From: UBA8522 sp049287565
GTDB lineage: Bacteria; Acidobacteriota; Aminicenantia; Aminicenantales; UBA8522
DNA: 9,431 nt
Assembly (NCBI GenBank): GCA_049287565.1
Contig: JBAQGA010000208.1
Coordinates: forward strand, 1 to 9,431
Direction: 5' to 3'
Shown piece after piece: positions 1 to 7,433 of the stretch. Below the pieces are notes generated by a model, which saw only the letters and a list, made by a program, of their open reading frames with translations, ran no database searches and was not told the origin of the DNA. Positions within the stretch are counted from its first letter, which is position 1; the number at the start of each line of letters is the position of its first letter. A program made the position numbers and the translations under genes.

Positions 1-2
1 GC

Positions 3-935
3 CTCCCCCCTATCCCGGGAAAAAGCATCCTGGAAAAACGGCGGTATGCAAGGGAGAACCTGGATAACCTGCGCACCGCCCTGCTTTGGGAACCGAGGGG
101 ACATGCCGATATGTACGGCTGTATACCGACGGAACCCGTCTCTCCAGGAAGCCACTTTGGCGTTCTTTTCCTCCATAACGAGGGATTCAGCACTATGTGT
201 GGACACGGCATCATCGCCTTCGTCACGGTCGCCATAGAAACGGGGATGATCATGGTTGAAGAGGATGAGCCCGTCCTTAGGATCGATACGCCGGCCGGGT
301 TGGTGACGGCCCAGGCGAAAGTCGAGAACGGCCGGGTCCGGGAAGTCTCCTTTCTCAACGTCCCCTCCTTTGTCTACGCTCTGGGTGAGCAGGTCGAAGT
401 CCCCGGACTTGGACGAGTCAAGGTGGACATCGCTTTCGGGGGGGCGTTCTATGCGTTCTGTTCGGCCAAGAGCCTGGACCTTCGCCTGGTCCCCGGGGAG
501 TTCCGCCGCTTGATGGAGGTGGGAATGAGGGTGAAACGGGCCGTTCAGGAGACGATTCTCATCCAACACCCCTTGGAGCCCGATCTCGGGTTTCTTTATG
601 GGACGATCTTCGTCGGCGAGCCTTCAGACCCAGCGCATCACAGCCGTCATGTCTGTGTCTTCGCCGAGGGTGAGGTGGACCGCAGCCCTACGGGGACCGG
701 GGTCAGCGGCAGAGCGGCGCTGCTTTTCGCCCGGGGAGAGCTCGAGAAAGGCCGGCCTTTCATCGTGGAAAGCATCCTCGGAACCTGCTTTTCAGGTTAT
801 ATCGAGGCGACAACACGATTTGGCCCCTATGAGGCCGTTATCCCAAAGGTGACGGGAAGCGCTTTCATCACGGGCCGGGGCGAGTTCTTAATCGACCCCT
901 CAGATCCCCTCCGTCATGGCTTCATTCTGAGGTGA
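3..935 (+). CDS. trans-3-hydroxy-L-proline dehydratase (proline racemase superfamily), 5' truncated
   Basis: The frame is open from the window edge, so the start codon lies outside; 310 residues are visible against roughly 330-355 for the family, so only a short N-terminus is missing. Family landmarks in order: G-K-S-I-L-E-K-R-R-Y, then WEPRGHADMYG, then HNEGFSTMCGHG carrying the catalytic Cys (codon 198-200), then VDIAFGGAFYAF, then VDRSPTGTG. In proline racemase and 4-hydroxyproline epimerase the second catalytic residue is also Cys (SPCGTG). Here it is Thr (codon 690-692), the pair known from trans-3-hydroxy-L-proline dehydratase including human L3HYPDH, which removes water to give delta1-pyrroline-2-carboxylate. 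The C-terminus (DPLRHGFILR) matches the family end, so the 3' end is intact. It is cytoplasmic by lack of any visible export signal. It converges on the response regulator gene with a 50-bp gap. The substrate is inferred from the Cys/Thr pair; membership of the superfamily is near certain. Confidence 0.9.
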   Translation, partial: LPPIPGKSILEKRRYARENLDNLRTALLWEPRGHADMYGCIPTEPVSPGSHFGVLFLHNEGFSTMCGHGIIAFVTVAIETGMIMVEEDEPVLRIDTPAGLVTAQAKVENGRVREVSFLNVPSFVYALGEQVEVPGLGRVKVDIAFGGAFYAFCSAKSLDLRLVPGEFRRLMEVGMRVKRAVQETILIQHPLEPDLGFLYGTIFVGEPSDPAHHSRHVCVFAEGEVDRSPTGTGVSGRAALLFARGELEKGRPFIVESILGTCFSGYIEATTRFGPYEAVIPKVTGSAFITGRGEFLIDPSDPLRHGFILR

Positions 936-985
936 CAAACGATTTTGAGGAGGCCAGAAGAGAGAAAAAGACTCAGGAACAGGGG

Positions 986-1417
986 TCAGATGTACGCCTT
1001 TTGAAGGGCGCCTTGGATGGTCATTTCGAGCTCGTTCTCCTCGAACGGCTTGGTGATATAGCCGAAACGGGCCGTCCCGTTGGCCCTTTTCAGGGTGTTT
1101 TCATCGCCGTAGGCCGTGATATAGACCACGGGAACGTTGTACTGATGGAAGATCTGATGCGCGGCCTCGATGCCGTCTAGGCTTCCTTTCAGCTTGATGT
1201 CCATGAGGACGAGATGCGGATGCCCGGAGGCCACTTTCTGGATGGACTCTTCCCCCGAGTGGACGACCTCGGCACTGGAGTAACCGATCTTCTTCAGGAT
1301 ATTCTGGATATCCATGGCGATGATGGCCTCGTCCTCGACCACCAGAATCCGCCAGCCGTTACCGGAATAGGACGCTAGCGCCTGTTGATCATTCGGCGAC
1401 GTCATTTTTGGCCACAT
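986..1417 (-). CDS. single-domain (receiver-only) response regulator
   Basis: The 143-residue protein is one CheY-like receiver domain preceded by about 20 unstructured residues, with no output domain. Acidic pocket residues are D29/E30 in ILVVEDEAI. The phospho-acceptor is D73 in LVLMDIKLKG, the switch Thr is T101 in VVYITAYGD, and the conserved Lys is K123 in GYITKPF. The DIKLKGSLDGIEAA stretch resembles receivers that work with PAS-type sensor kinases. A GGAG lies 8 bases before the ATG and supports this start. With no output domain it probably passes phosphate on or acts by protein contact, but no kinase partner is in the window. It lies downstream of the C69 peptidase gene on the same strand after a 162-bp gap that holds repeats and a dyad, so it may be transcribed on its own. 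Its last codon faces the plus-strand dehydratase gene. Confidence 0.93.
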   Translation of the reverse strand: MWPKMTSPNDQQALASYSGNGWRILVVEDEAIIAMDIQNILKKIGYSSAEVVHSGEESIQKVASGHPHLVLMDIKLKGSLDGIEAAHQIFHQYNVPVVYITAYGDENTLKRANGTARFGYITKPFEENELEMTIQGALQKAYI

Positions 1418-1437
1418 AGTTGTTTCTCCAGAGGTTT

Positions 1438-1547
1438 AGTCGCCCCAGACAGAAGAAAGTTGAAAAAAGACAAAAATTGGTCGACAAAACTCAAAGCAGC
1501 AGACGCGAGTTACCGCGTGACCTTGAATTTAGTCGCCGAAAGTCGCC
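1438..1547. promoter_or_regulatory. candidate control region of the response regulator: AGTCGCC repeats and an ACGCG-N6-CGCGT dyad
   Basis: The gap upstream of the response regulator holds three direct copies of AGTCGCC (plus strand 1438-1444, 1531-1537, 1541-1547). Two of them are extended: TTTAGTCGCC occurs at 1435-1444 and 1528-1537. Between them is a perfect inverted repeat, ACGCG-N6-CGCGT, at 1503-1518. No convincing -35/-10 pair was found for the regulator gene on the minus strand. The arrangement suggests binding sites for a regulator, but short repeats can arise by chance and the function is inferred. Confidence 0.35.
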
Positions 1548-1557
1548 CCGGAAAGGG

Positions 1558-1581
1558 AAAAAACAGGCTGATCCCGGCCTT
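1558..1581 (-). terminator. weak terminator-like sequence after the C69 peptidase gene
   Basis: On the minus strand the stop region is followed by a short AGGC/GCCT stem with an 8-base loop, one G, and then six T residues (plus-strand A-run at 1558-1563). A second possible stem, TCCCGG/CCGGGA (1572-1577 with 1589-1594), overlaps the stop codon but ends 8 bases before the T-run. Both stems are weaker than a typical intrinsic terminator, so this is a low-confidence call. Confidence 0.3.
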
Positions 1582-3208
1582 AGAAACCCCGGGAGAACAT
1601 CGTCCAGAATTGGTCCCCGAGCTCCCAGTACTTGCTCATAGCGGCGCAGGCGAAATCATTGGTGTATTTGGTGAGAAAGTCCTTGACCTTCTTGATGCTC
1701 TCGGGATTATCCCCTTTTCCGTAGAGCTCGACCGCCCGCTTCTCTAGATACGGCAGGTCTTCGAAGGCTTTGTCCTCGAATTCCTTGATGGTCGCGGCCA
1801 TAATGTCCTTGGTAGCGCCCCAGCGGATCGTGGCCAACCGGTTGGCCCTGCGGAAGGCCCAGGCCGCCGAATCGGTCCGAAAGCGGTGCTGGGCGCAGAT
1901 CTCAAAGCTTGGCGGAAGCTCGGTGACTCCCGAGAAGATCGGAGTGCGGGCGCTCTGGGCGGGATTGTCGAAGGCGAACCAGCAGATCCCGCCGACCGGG
2001 TCGGGCAGCCAACCGCGACACTGGAGGACGGTGGCATAGGCGCAGCCGGCGATGGCGATCGTCCGGGCCCGCTCGATGACGCCCGGATTGAGGGTATTGA
2101 GGAGCGTGAACATGTCCCTCGACATCCAGGGATTGGCCAGAGGGCTCTTGGCCGTCCCTCCGCTTCTCCGGTCCTCGACGAGCAGGTTCTTGGTCATGTC
2201 CAGCTCTGTCCCCTCGTAGGTTTCCCGATACATCTTCAGGATCTCGCGGACCGAGACCTTCTGGTCCGGTTTGACCGAGAAAGGAAGTTCCTCTGCCTCC
2301 ATACTCAGGTTCAAGGAGGGGGCGAGACGGCTGAGGACGTAGTATTCGCGGGTCGAAAACGGCTTCTGCCCGCTATAAGCCTTCCAGAACTTGAACGGCT
2401 CGCCGCTTTTTGGATCCCACCAGCCTTTCTCGACGGCGAAAGAGATGACATTGTCTGAGGCCATGTAGTAATCCGGGTCGTCGAGCTTGAGTTCACCGAT
2501 ACGCGGGATGTTGGCCGAGATGCCGATGTGGTCATCGGGGATGCGGACGGCCGCCCAGATGGCGCTCTTCTCCCGGAGGCCGGTGCCAAAGATCTCGAAC
2601 TGCCAGACCTCTTTTTTATCGGCAATGGTGATGCATTCTCCCCAGTCGCCGTAACCGTATTCTTTGACCAGCTTGCCGGCCAGCTGGATGGCCTCGCGGG
2701 CCGTGGTCGAGCGCTCGAGCATAAGCCTTTCGACCTCCTCGATCATGAAAGTGCCGGCGCTGTTGAAGAGCTCCTTCTTGCCGCCGATCGTCGCTTCGCC
2801 GATGGCCAGCTGATGCTCGTTCAGGCAAGGATAGGCCGTGTTCAGGAAAGCATATGTTTCCTTGATGTCGGGGACCTCGCCTTTCTCGGTGACGTCACGG
2901 GGATCGGTCGATGTCTCGGTGTGCATCTTGCCCCGGTAGACCTTGGTTGTACCACCCTCGTAATGCTGGGCGGCAGGCACGATATTCACCCACTGTCGGT
3001 AGTTGCCGTCGCAGGTGTGGGCGGTGATCACCGATCCGTCGGTCGTGGCCAGGCGTCCGGCCATAATACTGGTGCAGCCGGCCTCAGGCTCGTTCCAGGG
3101 GTCGGACTGGGCGCGAAACTGCGGAGACAGAGCGAAAAGACCGATGGATAAAACCAGTGCGAGAGAGACATAGGGCCATTTGGATCTTGTCCTGTTGCTC
3201 ATGCTCAC
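1580..3208 (-). CDS. secreted C69-family dipeptidase
   Basis: A 542-residue Ntn-hydrolase-type cysteine peptidase of family C69 (dipeptidase A/PepD-like), which splits dipeptides. A basic, hydrophobic N-terminus (RSKWPYVSLALVLSIGLFAL) is an export signal with a plausible cut near QFRA-Q. About ten residues later comes the family signature GCTSIMAGRLATTDGSVITAHTCDGN, written here as CTSIMAG and TTDGSVI, whose Cys (residue 45 from this start) is the expected N-terminal nucleophile. The W-G-E-C-I-T and VWQFEIFGTG stretches also fit the family. The GTG at 3208 was chosen because GGAAGGGAG (3223-3215) lies 6 bases upstream, the same spacing as the propeller gene's GTG; an ATG at 3202 is the alternative. 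An ATG at 3238 has no ribosome site and sits almost on the predicted transcription start. It follows the M14 gene by 83 bp with its own promoter. The exact substrate is not readable. Confidence 0.93.
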   Translation of the reverse strand: MSMSNRTRSKWPYVSLALVLSIGLFALSPQFRAQSDPWNEPEAGCTSIMAGRLATTDGSVITAHTCDGNYRQWVNIVPAAQHYEGGTTKVYRGKMHTETSTDPRDVTEKGEVPDIKETYAFLNTAYPCLNEHQLAIGEATIGGKKELFNSAGTFMIEEVERLMLERSTTAREAIQLAGKLVKEYGYGDWGECITIADKKEVWQFEIFGTGLREKSAIWAAVRIPDDHIGISANIPRIGELKLDDPDYYMASDNVISFAVEKGWWDPKSGEPFKFWKAYSGQKPFSTREYYVLSRLAPSLNLSMEAEELPFSVKPDQKVSVREILKMYRETYEGTELDMTKNLLVEDRRSGGTAKSPLANPWMSRDMFTLLNTLNPGVIERARTIAIAGCAYATVLQCRGWLPDPVGGICWFAFDNPAQSARTPIFSGVTELPPSFEICAQHRFRTDSAAWAFRRANRLATIRWGATKDIMAATIKEFEDKAFEDLPYLEKRAVELYGKGDNPESIKKVKDFLTKYTNDFACAAMSKYWELGDQFWTMFSRGF

Positions 3209-3246
3209 GTCATTCTCCCTTCCAGTTATTAGATTCATTGGAGTCC

Positions 3247-3275
3247 ATTATCAAAATCGACTGCGCCGATGTCAA
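3247..3275 (-). promoter_or_regulatory. sigma70-like promoter of the C69 dipeptidase gene
   Basis: On the minus strand TTGACA (3275-3270) is followed after exactly 17 bases by GATAAT (3252-3247): a perfect -35 and a five-of-six -10. Transcription would start near 3240, giving a leader of about 32 bases to the GTG at 3208. The promoter lies in the gap directly after the M14 stop codon, so the dipeptidase can be expressed independently of the carboxypeptidase. Confidence 0.6.
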
Positions 3276-3291
3276 TCACCGAAGCAGGGAA

Positions 3292-5886
3292 TCATTGCAT
3301 CAAGGCGTTGAAGAAGAGCTTGAACGTACCATGGGTCTGGCAGCGGTTCTGGGTCCGGAATCCGATGAGGATCACCTGGCCTTGGCCGAGTTTGGCTCGA
3401 ACCATGGCCGGTTTGCCGGACAGGTGCTCTTCGCCGATGAGCCAACCGCTTTGCAAGAGATCCCTCTCTTGATAGCGGACAACAGTCTCGTACATTTCAT
3501 TGTTTTGACCCGGCAGGATATCGAAGGCTTGGCCGGAGCTAAAGAGTATGAATCCCTCCGACGGCATGCCATAAGCCAGAGGATGAGTGTTATCGAAATT
3601 CACTTTGATCGTTGAACCCGGACAGAAGAATTGCTTGGAGGGGAGGTTTTCCAAGGAGTCTCGGACACGCAGGGCAAACTGATCGATGGCGAATCCACAG
3701 GCTTCCCCAAGCGTGACTAGTATTCCTCCCTTCTCTACAAAATCCTTGAGCGCTTCGACACCTTCCTTGCCGATGCCGCTCCGGTATTCAGTCGGAACGG
3801 CGGAAATAAAGCGTCGGTATCTTTCGGGGATTTCTCCCCTGATCATTTCCGGTGAATCGTCGGGGAGAACGATGATGTCATACCTTGCCTGGAGATTTCC
3901 CTTTTTGATCTCGGCATCCATCAGGGAGGTATAGGGGAAGGCGAACATCTCGAGGAGAAGGCGAGTCCAGCCCTCATCCATATTGCCTCCATAGTAGCGT
4001 TGATACATGCCGACACGGGATTTCTTCAAATCATGGATGCCCTCATTGATCTCAGACTTCAGCGCTTTAAAGTCAACGCCGGTTTGTTCGGCGATTTTCT
4101 TCAGAGCGTCTTCTGAGCCACTTGAGACAATGAAATCGCCCTGACGAAGTCCTGACGCCGTCTGATCGATTCTCTTTACCTTGATGCCCTTCTCAAGGAG
4201 CAAATTCACGGCTTTGAAGCTGGCGTTCAGACAGCCATCCAGCACATAGCCGATTCCGCCGGCTTCGACCTCCCCTATCACCGGAATTTGGCCTGAAATA
4301 ATTTGGATGTCGCTTTCAATGGTCTCATCGACCGGGTCGACCCGGACACCCATGAACTCGTTCATGGTGTGCGTCGCCAGGTCATAAGGCCGGAGCGGAT
4401 TTCCATCCTCCTTGTCCCGTGTCCATTCGTTATCGGGATAGAAAGTCCGTCCGAGCAAATTTCTGATCAAACCCATCTTTGGTTGAGCCAGCGAGATAAC
4501 GAAAGAACCTTCCGGGTAGAAGGCGTTGCCGATGACAATATCCTTCTTGGCCTGTTTGATTTCGACCCCGGAGAGGAGCAGTGTATTGATCATCTTGATC
4601 ACGGTCAGGGGATCATGCTGGTTGATTGGGATAACATAAGCTTTGGGCTTTCCTTGAGCGCCGCGTTCTGTTTGTCGTTTGGCTTTCAGGTAGGCGTTCC
4701 GGAGGACAGTGTCCTTATTCCGGGCTGCGAGATCCAGAAGCGCCCAGGCGGAGATCTTCTGCTGTTCGACGATATCCCGAAGCTTCCACCATCCCCCCGG
4801 CCACGGGTGAGGGAAGGTGGTTTGGGCTTTGTATTCCGGGAACAGCCGGGATCCTCCCTCGAGCTGTTCGGGGTGAATGTATAGCGGTGTCGCCAGATTG
4901 GCGCTGGCCGATTCGGTGAGCATGCCTGCGATGTTATGGAAGGGTGTGATCCAGTGCCAGCCAAAATGGCCCCAGCCGGGAAACTGGGCCGCGTTGAGGA
5001 TGCCGGACTTGCCGTTTTCTTCCAATTTATAGGCGATATGAGCACCGTACCAACTCATCTCCCGCCAGATGAGGGGATCGGCAAAAGGGCGGATCGGATC
5101 GCAATAAGGAGGAATATAGTATCTGGCGCCGTAACTTCCCATGTGGTGATGATCGATGTAAGCCTGGGGGGTCCAATCCCTGTACATGATCTTGGCCGCA
5201 TACACCGATTCGACCAGGTTGAGAAAGTCGCCGTCCCGGTTGTTATCGTGGCCGGCATACTTGTGATACAGCCAGGGAAGTCCTGCGCCCTCGTACTCGG
5301 TGCCAAGGGTTTTGTTGTACCAGTCGGTGACCATGATTTGTCCGTCGGGATTGAAGCTGGGAATCAGGAAGAAAACCACGTTATCCAGGATCCGCCTCGT
5401 TTCCTCATCTTCCCTTGTCAGGAGATCATAGGTCAGTTCGGGGGCCATCTGGGTGCCGCCGATCTCTGTGGCGTGAAGGCTCATGGACTGGCAGATAACT
5501 GCCTTACCCTCCTTGATCAGTTCTTCGATTTCTGCTTCAGGTATTCCTCGCGGGTCGCTCAGCCTGGCATTCACGGCTTGGAGACGGTCGAGCTTGGACA
5601 AATTTTCTTCGGAGGAAATGATGACCAGGAGAAAGGGATTGTCCATTGTGGAAGGGCCCATGTTGATGACTTTGATTTTGTCGCTCTCCCTTTCCAGGAC
5701 CGCGAAGTAATCGACGATCTTGTCCCAGCGGGCGATTTTCCGGTCACTTCCGAGTTGAAACCCGAAAAATTCTTGGGGAGACGTGACTTTTTTCTGGCCT
5801 TCGGCGATTTGAGCGAAAAACCCAGAAAAAAAGAGAATCAGTCCAAAGGCAAGCCAAAAGCGAAATGGGTTTGGTTTATGTCTCAT
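3292..5886 (-). CDS. secreted M14-family zinc carboxypeptidase with long C-terminal extension
   Basis: The 864-residue protein starts with an export signal (about residues 1-30, hydrophobic core FWLAFGLILFFSGFF, cut near AEG-Q). The M14 zinc peptidase domain follows (about 35-370): zinc ligands H138 and E141 in SLHATEIGG, the third His among H246-H248 in YIDHHHMG, the substrate-carboxylate pair N216/R217 in GHDNNRDGD, and the general-base candidate E325 in MLTESASA. SFNPDGQ around residue 180 is also typical. The domain should remove C-terminal residues from peptides outside the cytoplasm. Residues about 400-864 are not catalytic M14. The segment around 690-860 (YDIIVLPDD, then GKEGVEALKDFVEKGGILVT) looks like a class-I glutamine-amidotransferase-like fold without a clear catalytic triad. 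AGGAG lies 7 bases before the ATG. Substrate specificity cannot be read. The dipeptidase gene follows on the same strand. Confidence 0.95.
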   Translation of the reverse strand: MRHKPNPFRFWLAFGLILFFSGFFAQIAEGQKKVTSPQEFFGFQLGSDRKIARWDKIVDYFAVLERESDKIKVINMGPSTMDNPFLLVIISSEENLSKLDRLQAVNARLSDPRGIPEAEIEELIKEGKAVICQSMSLHATEIGGTQMAPELTYDLLTREDEETRRILDNVVFFLIPSFNPDGQIMVTDWYNKTLGTEYEGAGLPWLYHKYAGHDNNRDGDFLNLVESVYAAKIMYRDWTPQAYIDHHHMGSYGARYYIPPYCDPIRPFADPLIWREMSWYGAHIAYKLEENGKSGILNAAQFPGWGHFGWHWITPFHNIAGMLTESASANLATPLYIHPEQLEGGSRLFPEYKAQTTFPHPWPGGWWKLRDIVEQQKISAWALLDLAARNKDTVLRNAYLKAKRQTERGAQGKPKAYVIPINQHDPLTVIKMINTLLLSGVEIKQAKKDIVIGNAFYPEGSFVISLAQPKMGLIRNLLGRTFYPDNEWTRDKEDGNPLRPYDLATHTMNEFMGVRVDPVDETIESDIQIISGQIPVIGEVEAGGIGYVLDGCLNASFKAVNLLLEKGIKVKRIDQTASGLRQGDFIVSSGSEDALKKIAEQTGVDFKALKSEINEGIHDLKKSRVGMYQRYYGGNMDEGWTRLLLEMFAFPYTSLMDAEIKKGNLQARYDIIVLPDDSPEMIRGEIPERYRRFISAVPTEYRSGIGKEGVEALKDFVEKGGILVTLGEACGFAIDQFALRVRDSLENLPSKQFFCPGSTIKVNFDNTHPLAYGMPSEGFILFSSGQAFDILPGQNNEMYETVVRYQERDLLQSGWLIGEEHLSGKPAMVRAKLGQGQVILIGFRTQNRCQTHGTFKLFFNALMQ

Positions 5887-5936
5887 GACGACGCTCCTTA
5901 AAAAGATAGGAATTTCGATCCGGAATTCACGCCCTC

Positions 5937-5966
5937 ATTATTAACTTGAACAGGAAAAAGTTGCAA
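5937..5966 (-). promoter_or_regulatory. candidate sigma70-like promoter of the M14 carboxypeptidase gene
   Basis: On the minus strand TTGCAA (5966-5961, four of six matches to the -35 consensus) is followed after 18 bases by AATAAT (5942-5937, five of six). A start near 5930 would leave a leader of about 44 bases. A perfect 6-bp hairpin (AGGCCG-CTC-CGGCCT, 5986-6000) lies 20 bp upstream of the -35 and could be an operator or the end of an upstream transcript. It is weaker than the promoters of the C69 and propeller genes. Confidence 0.4.
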
Positions 5967-6087
5967 CTCTGGATTTAGAGGCCCTAGGCCGCTCCGGCCT
6001 TGTGAACAATAGAGAGGTGTTGATGCACTTTTCCAGACGGCCCCAGAATATACTTTGCCCGGTGGATGTTTGGAGCGATCGAGGAAG

Positions 6088-6109
6088 AAAAAAAGAGTTT
6101 GACTCTCTT
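6088..6109 (-). terminator. intrinsic-terminator-like hairpin with T-run
   Basis: On the minus strand an AT-rich stem (AAGAGAGT paired with ACTCTTTT around a CAA loop, one G-T pair) runs into a tract of seven T residues (plus-strand A-run 6088-6094). It lies about 30 bases beyond the 3' end of the tRNA-like relic and about 115 bases beyond the propeller stop codon. It could end either transcript and is what one would expect behind a tRNA gene. Confidence 0.5.
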
Positions 6110-6139
6110 AAATCGCTGAAAGTAAAGGGAATTAAGACA

Positions 6140-6220
6140 TGCCGGAGGAGGGAAATGAACCCACACCTCCCTTGCGGGAGACTGAACTACGAGAACACCG
6201 CACTGTGAATCAGTGCTCGG
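6140..6220 (-). pseudogene. degenerate class-II tRNA-like relic (tRNA-Leu-like 3' part)
   Basis: Read on the minus strand, the 3' end has tRNA order and spacing: a variable-arm hairpin CTCCC-GCAA-GGGAG (6180-6167), GT, a T-stem GTGGG (6164-6160), loop TTCATTT (6159-6153), CCCTC (6152-6148, one T-T mismatch), an acceptor strand CTCCGGC (6147-6141) and A at the discriminator position. A long variable arm and an acceptor that would pair with GCCGGAG fit tRNA-Leu. The 5' side does not fold: no GCCGGAG lies upstream, and GCACTGATTCACAGTGC (6215-6199) is only a squeezed anticodon-arm-like hairpin. No encoded CCA follows. It begins 5 bases after the propeller stop codon. I read it as a decayed or displaced tRNA 3' end; the isotype is uncertain and chance resemblance is possible. 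Confidence 0.42.
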
Positions 6221-6224
6221 GAAT

Positions 6225-7433
6225 CTAGGTCCAGCGGAGGGAATAAACGATGATCTCTCTGAACCCGTCTTCCTTTTCCCGGATACAAAGCATACGGCCA
6301 ATTCGGGCGACTACGTCTCGTGACTGCCCTAGCCACCACCATTTCAGGATATCAAAATACCCGAGAGGCACGCGCTCAATAAAAGCGCCGTCAGGCGCAT
6401 AAACGTCGCATATGTTCTGGCCGGTGACATTGTCCTTTTCATAAGTTGCGACAAACAAATGACCAACGTCATCAGCAAATAGATACTGAGATGCCGGAAA
6501 ATAGCGCGGAAGCTTGAGGTTCTTTCGAAGCGCGTGATTCTCCGGCAAGCGCTTCAACAAGTCGCGTTCGAATTCGGGCGGGATTTCCACCGGAGAGGAT
6601 CGCTTCCGGATGACTCGCTTCAGTTCTCCCTTCAAATCATAGACCGAGACCTCCGTGTCCTTATTAATGAAGCCGATATAGATGGCGTCGAGGGAGTGCC
6701 CAGATAAGGGAAACGTGACGAACGGATTTGCGATTTTTTCGGGCGAGTCGGGCAGAGCATATTCGACAAGGTCTTTTACTTTCTTGAAATTGGGGTCGAA
6801 GACTCCAACAACGAGGCCGTGTATTTCAAGTTCGGGTCCGAGGCGCCAGTATTGAATGAGGTAATTGCCATTTTCGAGAGGAACGATATCAGGCCGGCCG
6901 ATAGGGTGAAGGTCCGTAGGAAAATCGATCGCGCGGAGGAGCGAACCTTCTTCATCAAAGAAAAAGAGCTCGCTCCGCCCGGTATCGAAAATAAGGATTT
7001 CACTCCGCGTGGTGACTCCCTCATATCTGGGATATTGGACCTCCCCAGGACCTTGGCCACACCGGAGGAATGATCCTAAGAACCTGCCGCTTTCATCAAA
7101 CTTAAAGACGAGGGGGCTATCTCCTGTGGGACGACAAAAGAGAAAGATCTGACGCCGGGAATTGATATCAATATTCCAGATATCCGAGAGCCCCAGTTTC
7201 GCATACATTTCATCAGCCAGGTCAATTCTAAATTCCTCGTGCGGGGAAACAGAATAAGCCCCATTCTGAGAAGCATACGGTTCAGTTTCATTGACGACGA
7301 TTTCCACCCCGTTCTGTATGATCCTTTCTGGGCCCTGGCGGCTCTTGGAACAAAATGCGAGGAACATAGTCAAAGCCAATAGAGAAAAAAGAGCGGTCAA
7401 TTGCCGAGTTCTAGGAATAATAAAGTTCCTCAC
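6225..7433 (-). CDS. six-bladed beta-propeller protein, probable lipoprotein
   Basis: A 402-residue exported protein. Residues 11-27 are hydrophobic and end in LAFC (Cys28), a marginal lipobox because the residue before Cys is Phe. The body is made of repeated strands with the 6-bladed beta-propeller hallmark CGQGPGE (residues 125-131) followed by a P-x-Y pattern, and blade-like units such as VFKFDESGRFLGSF, ELFFFDEEGSLLRAI, VSVYDLKGELKRVI and CDVYAPDGAFIERV. These F/Y-D-x-x-G-x-h repeats are typical of NHL-type blades. No catalytic residues are evident; members usually have unknown, surface-associated roles. The start is GTG with AGGAG 6 bases upstream. It has its own promoter. Same-strand tRNA relics lie directly downstream and upstream, so the gene may have arrived or been rearranged at tRNA loci. 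Confidence 0.85.
   Translation of the reverse strand: MRNFIIPRTRQLTALFSLLALTMFLAFCSKSRQGPERIIQNGVEIVVNETEPYASQNGAYSVSPHEEFRIDLADEMYAKLGLSDIWNIDINSRRQIFLFCRPTGDSPLVFKFDESGRFLGSFLRCGQGPGEVQYPRYEGVTTRSEILIFDTGRSELFFFDEEGSLLRAIDFPTDLHPIGRPDIVPLENGNYLIQYWRLGPELEIHGLVVGVFDPNFKKVKDLVEYALPDSPEKIANPFVTFPLSGHSLDAIYIGFINKDTEVSVYDLKGELKRVIRKRSSPVEIPPEFERDLLKRLPENHALRKNLKLPRYFPASQYLFADDVGHLFVATYEKDNVTGQNICDVYAPDGAFIERVPLGYFDILKWWWLGQSRDVVARIGRMLCIREKEDGFREIIVYSLRWT

Noticed and set aside
936..985. Possible shared terminator between the converging dehydratase and regulator genes
   Set aside because: The 50-bp gap shows no stem of useful length and no T-run in either direction.
4936..5901. Plus-strand frame of 321 codons opposite the M14 gene, and similar long frames opposite the C69 gene
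   Set aside because: These are antisense shadows of GC-rich genes whose minus-strand frames carry clear family motifs.
5986..6000. Perfect AGGCCG-CTC-CGGCCT hairpin as an intrinsic terminator
   Set aside because: No T-run follows it on either strand; kept only as a possible operator near the M14 promoter.
6002..6208. Plus-strand open frame of 68 codons in the M14-propeller gap
   Set aside because: No ribosome site, no recognisable motif, and it runs antisense through the terminator hairpin and the tRNA-like relic.
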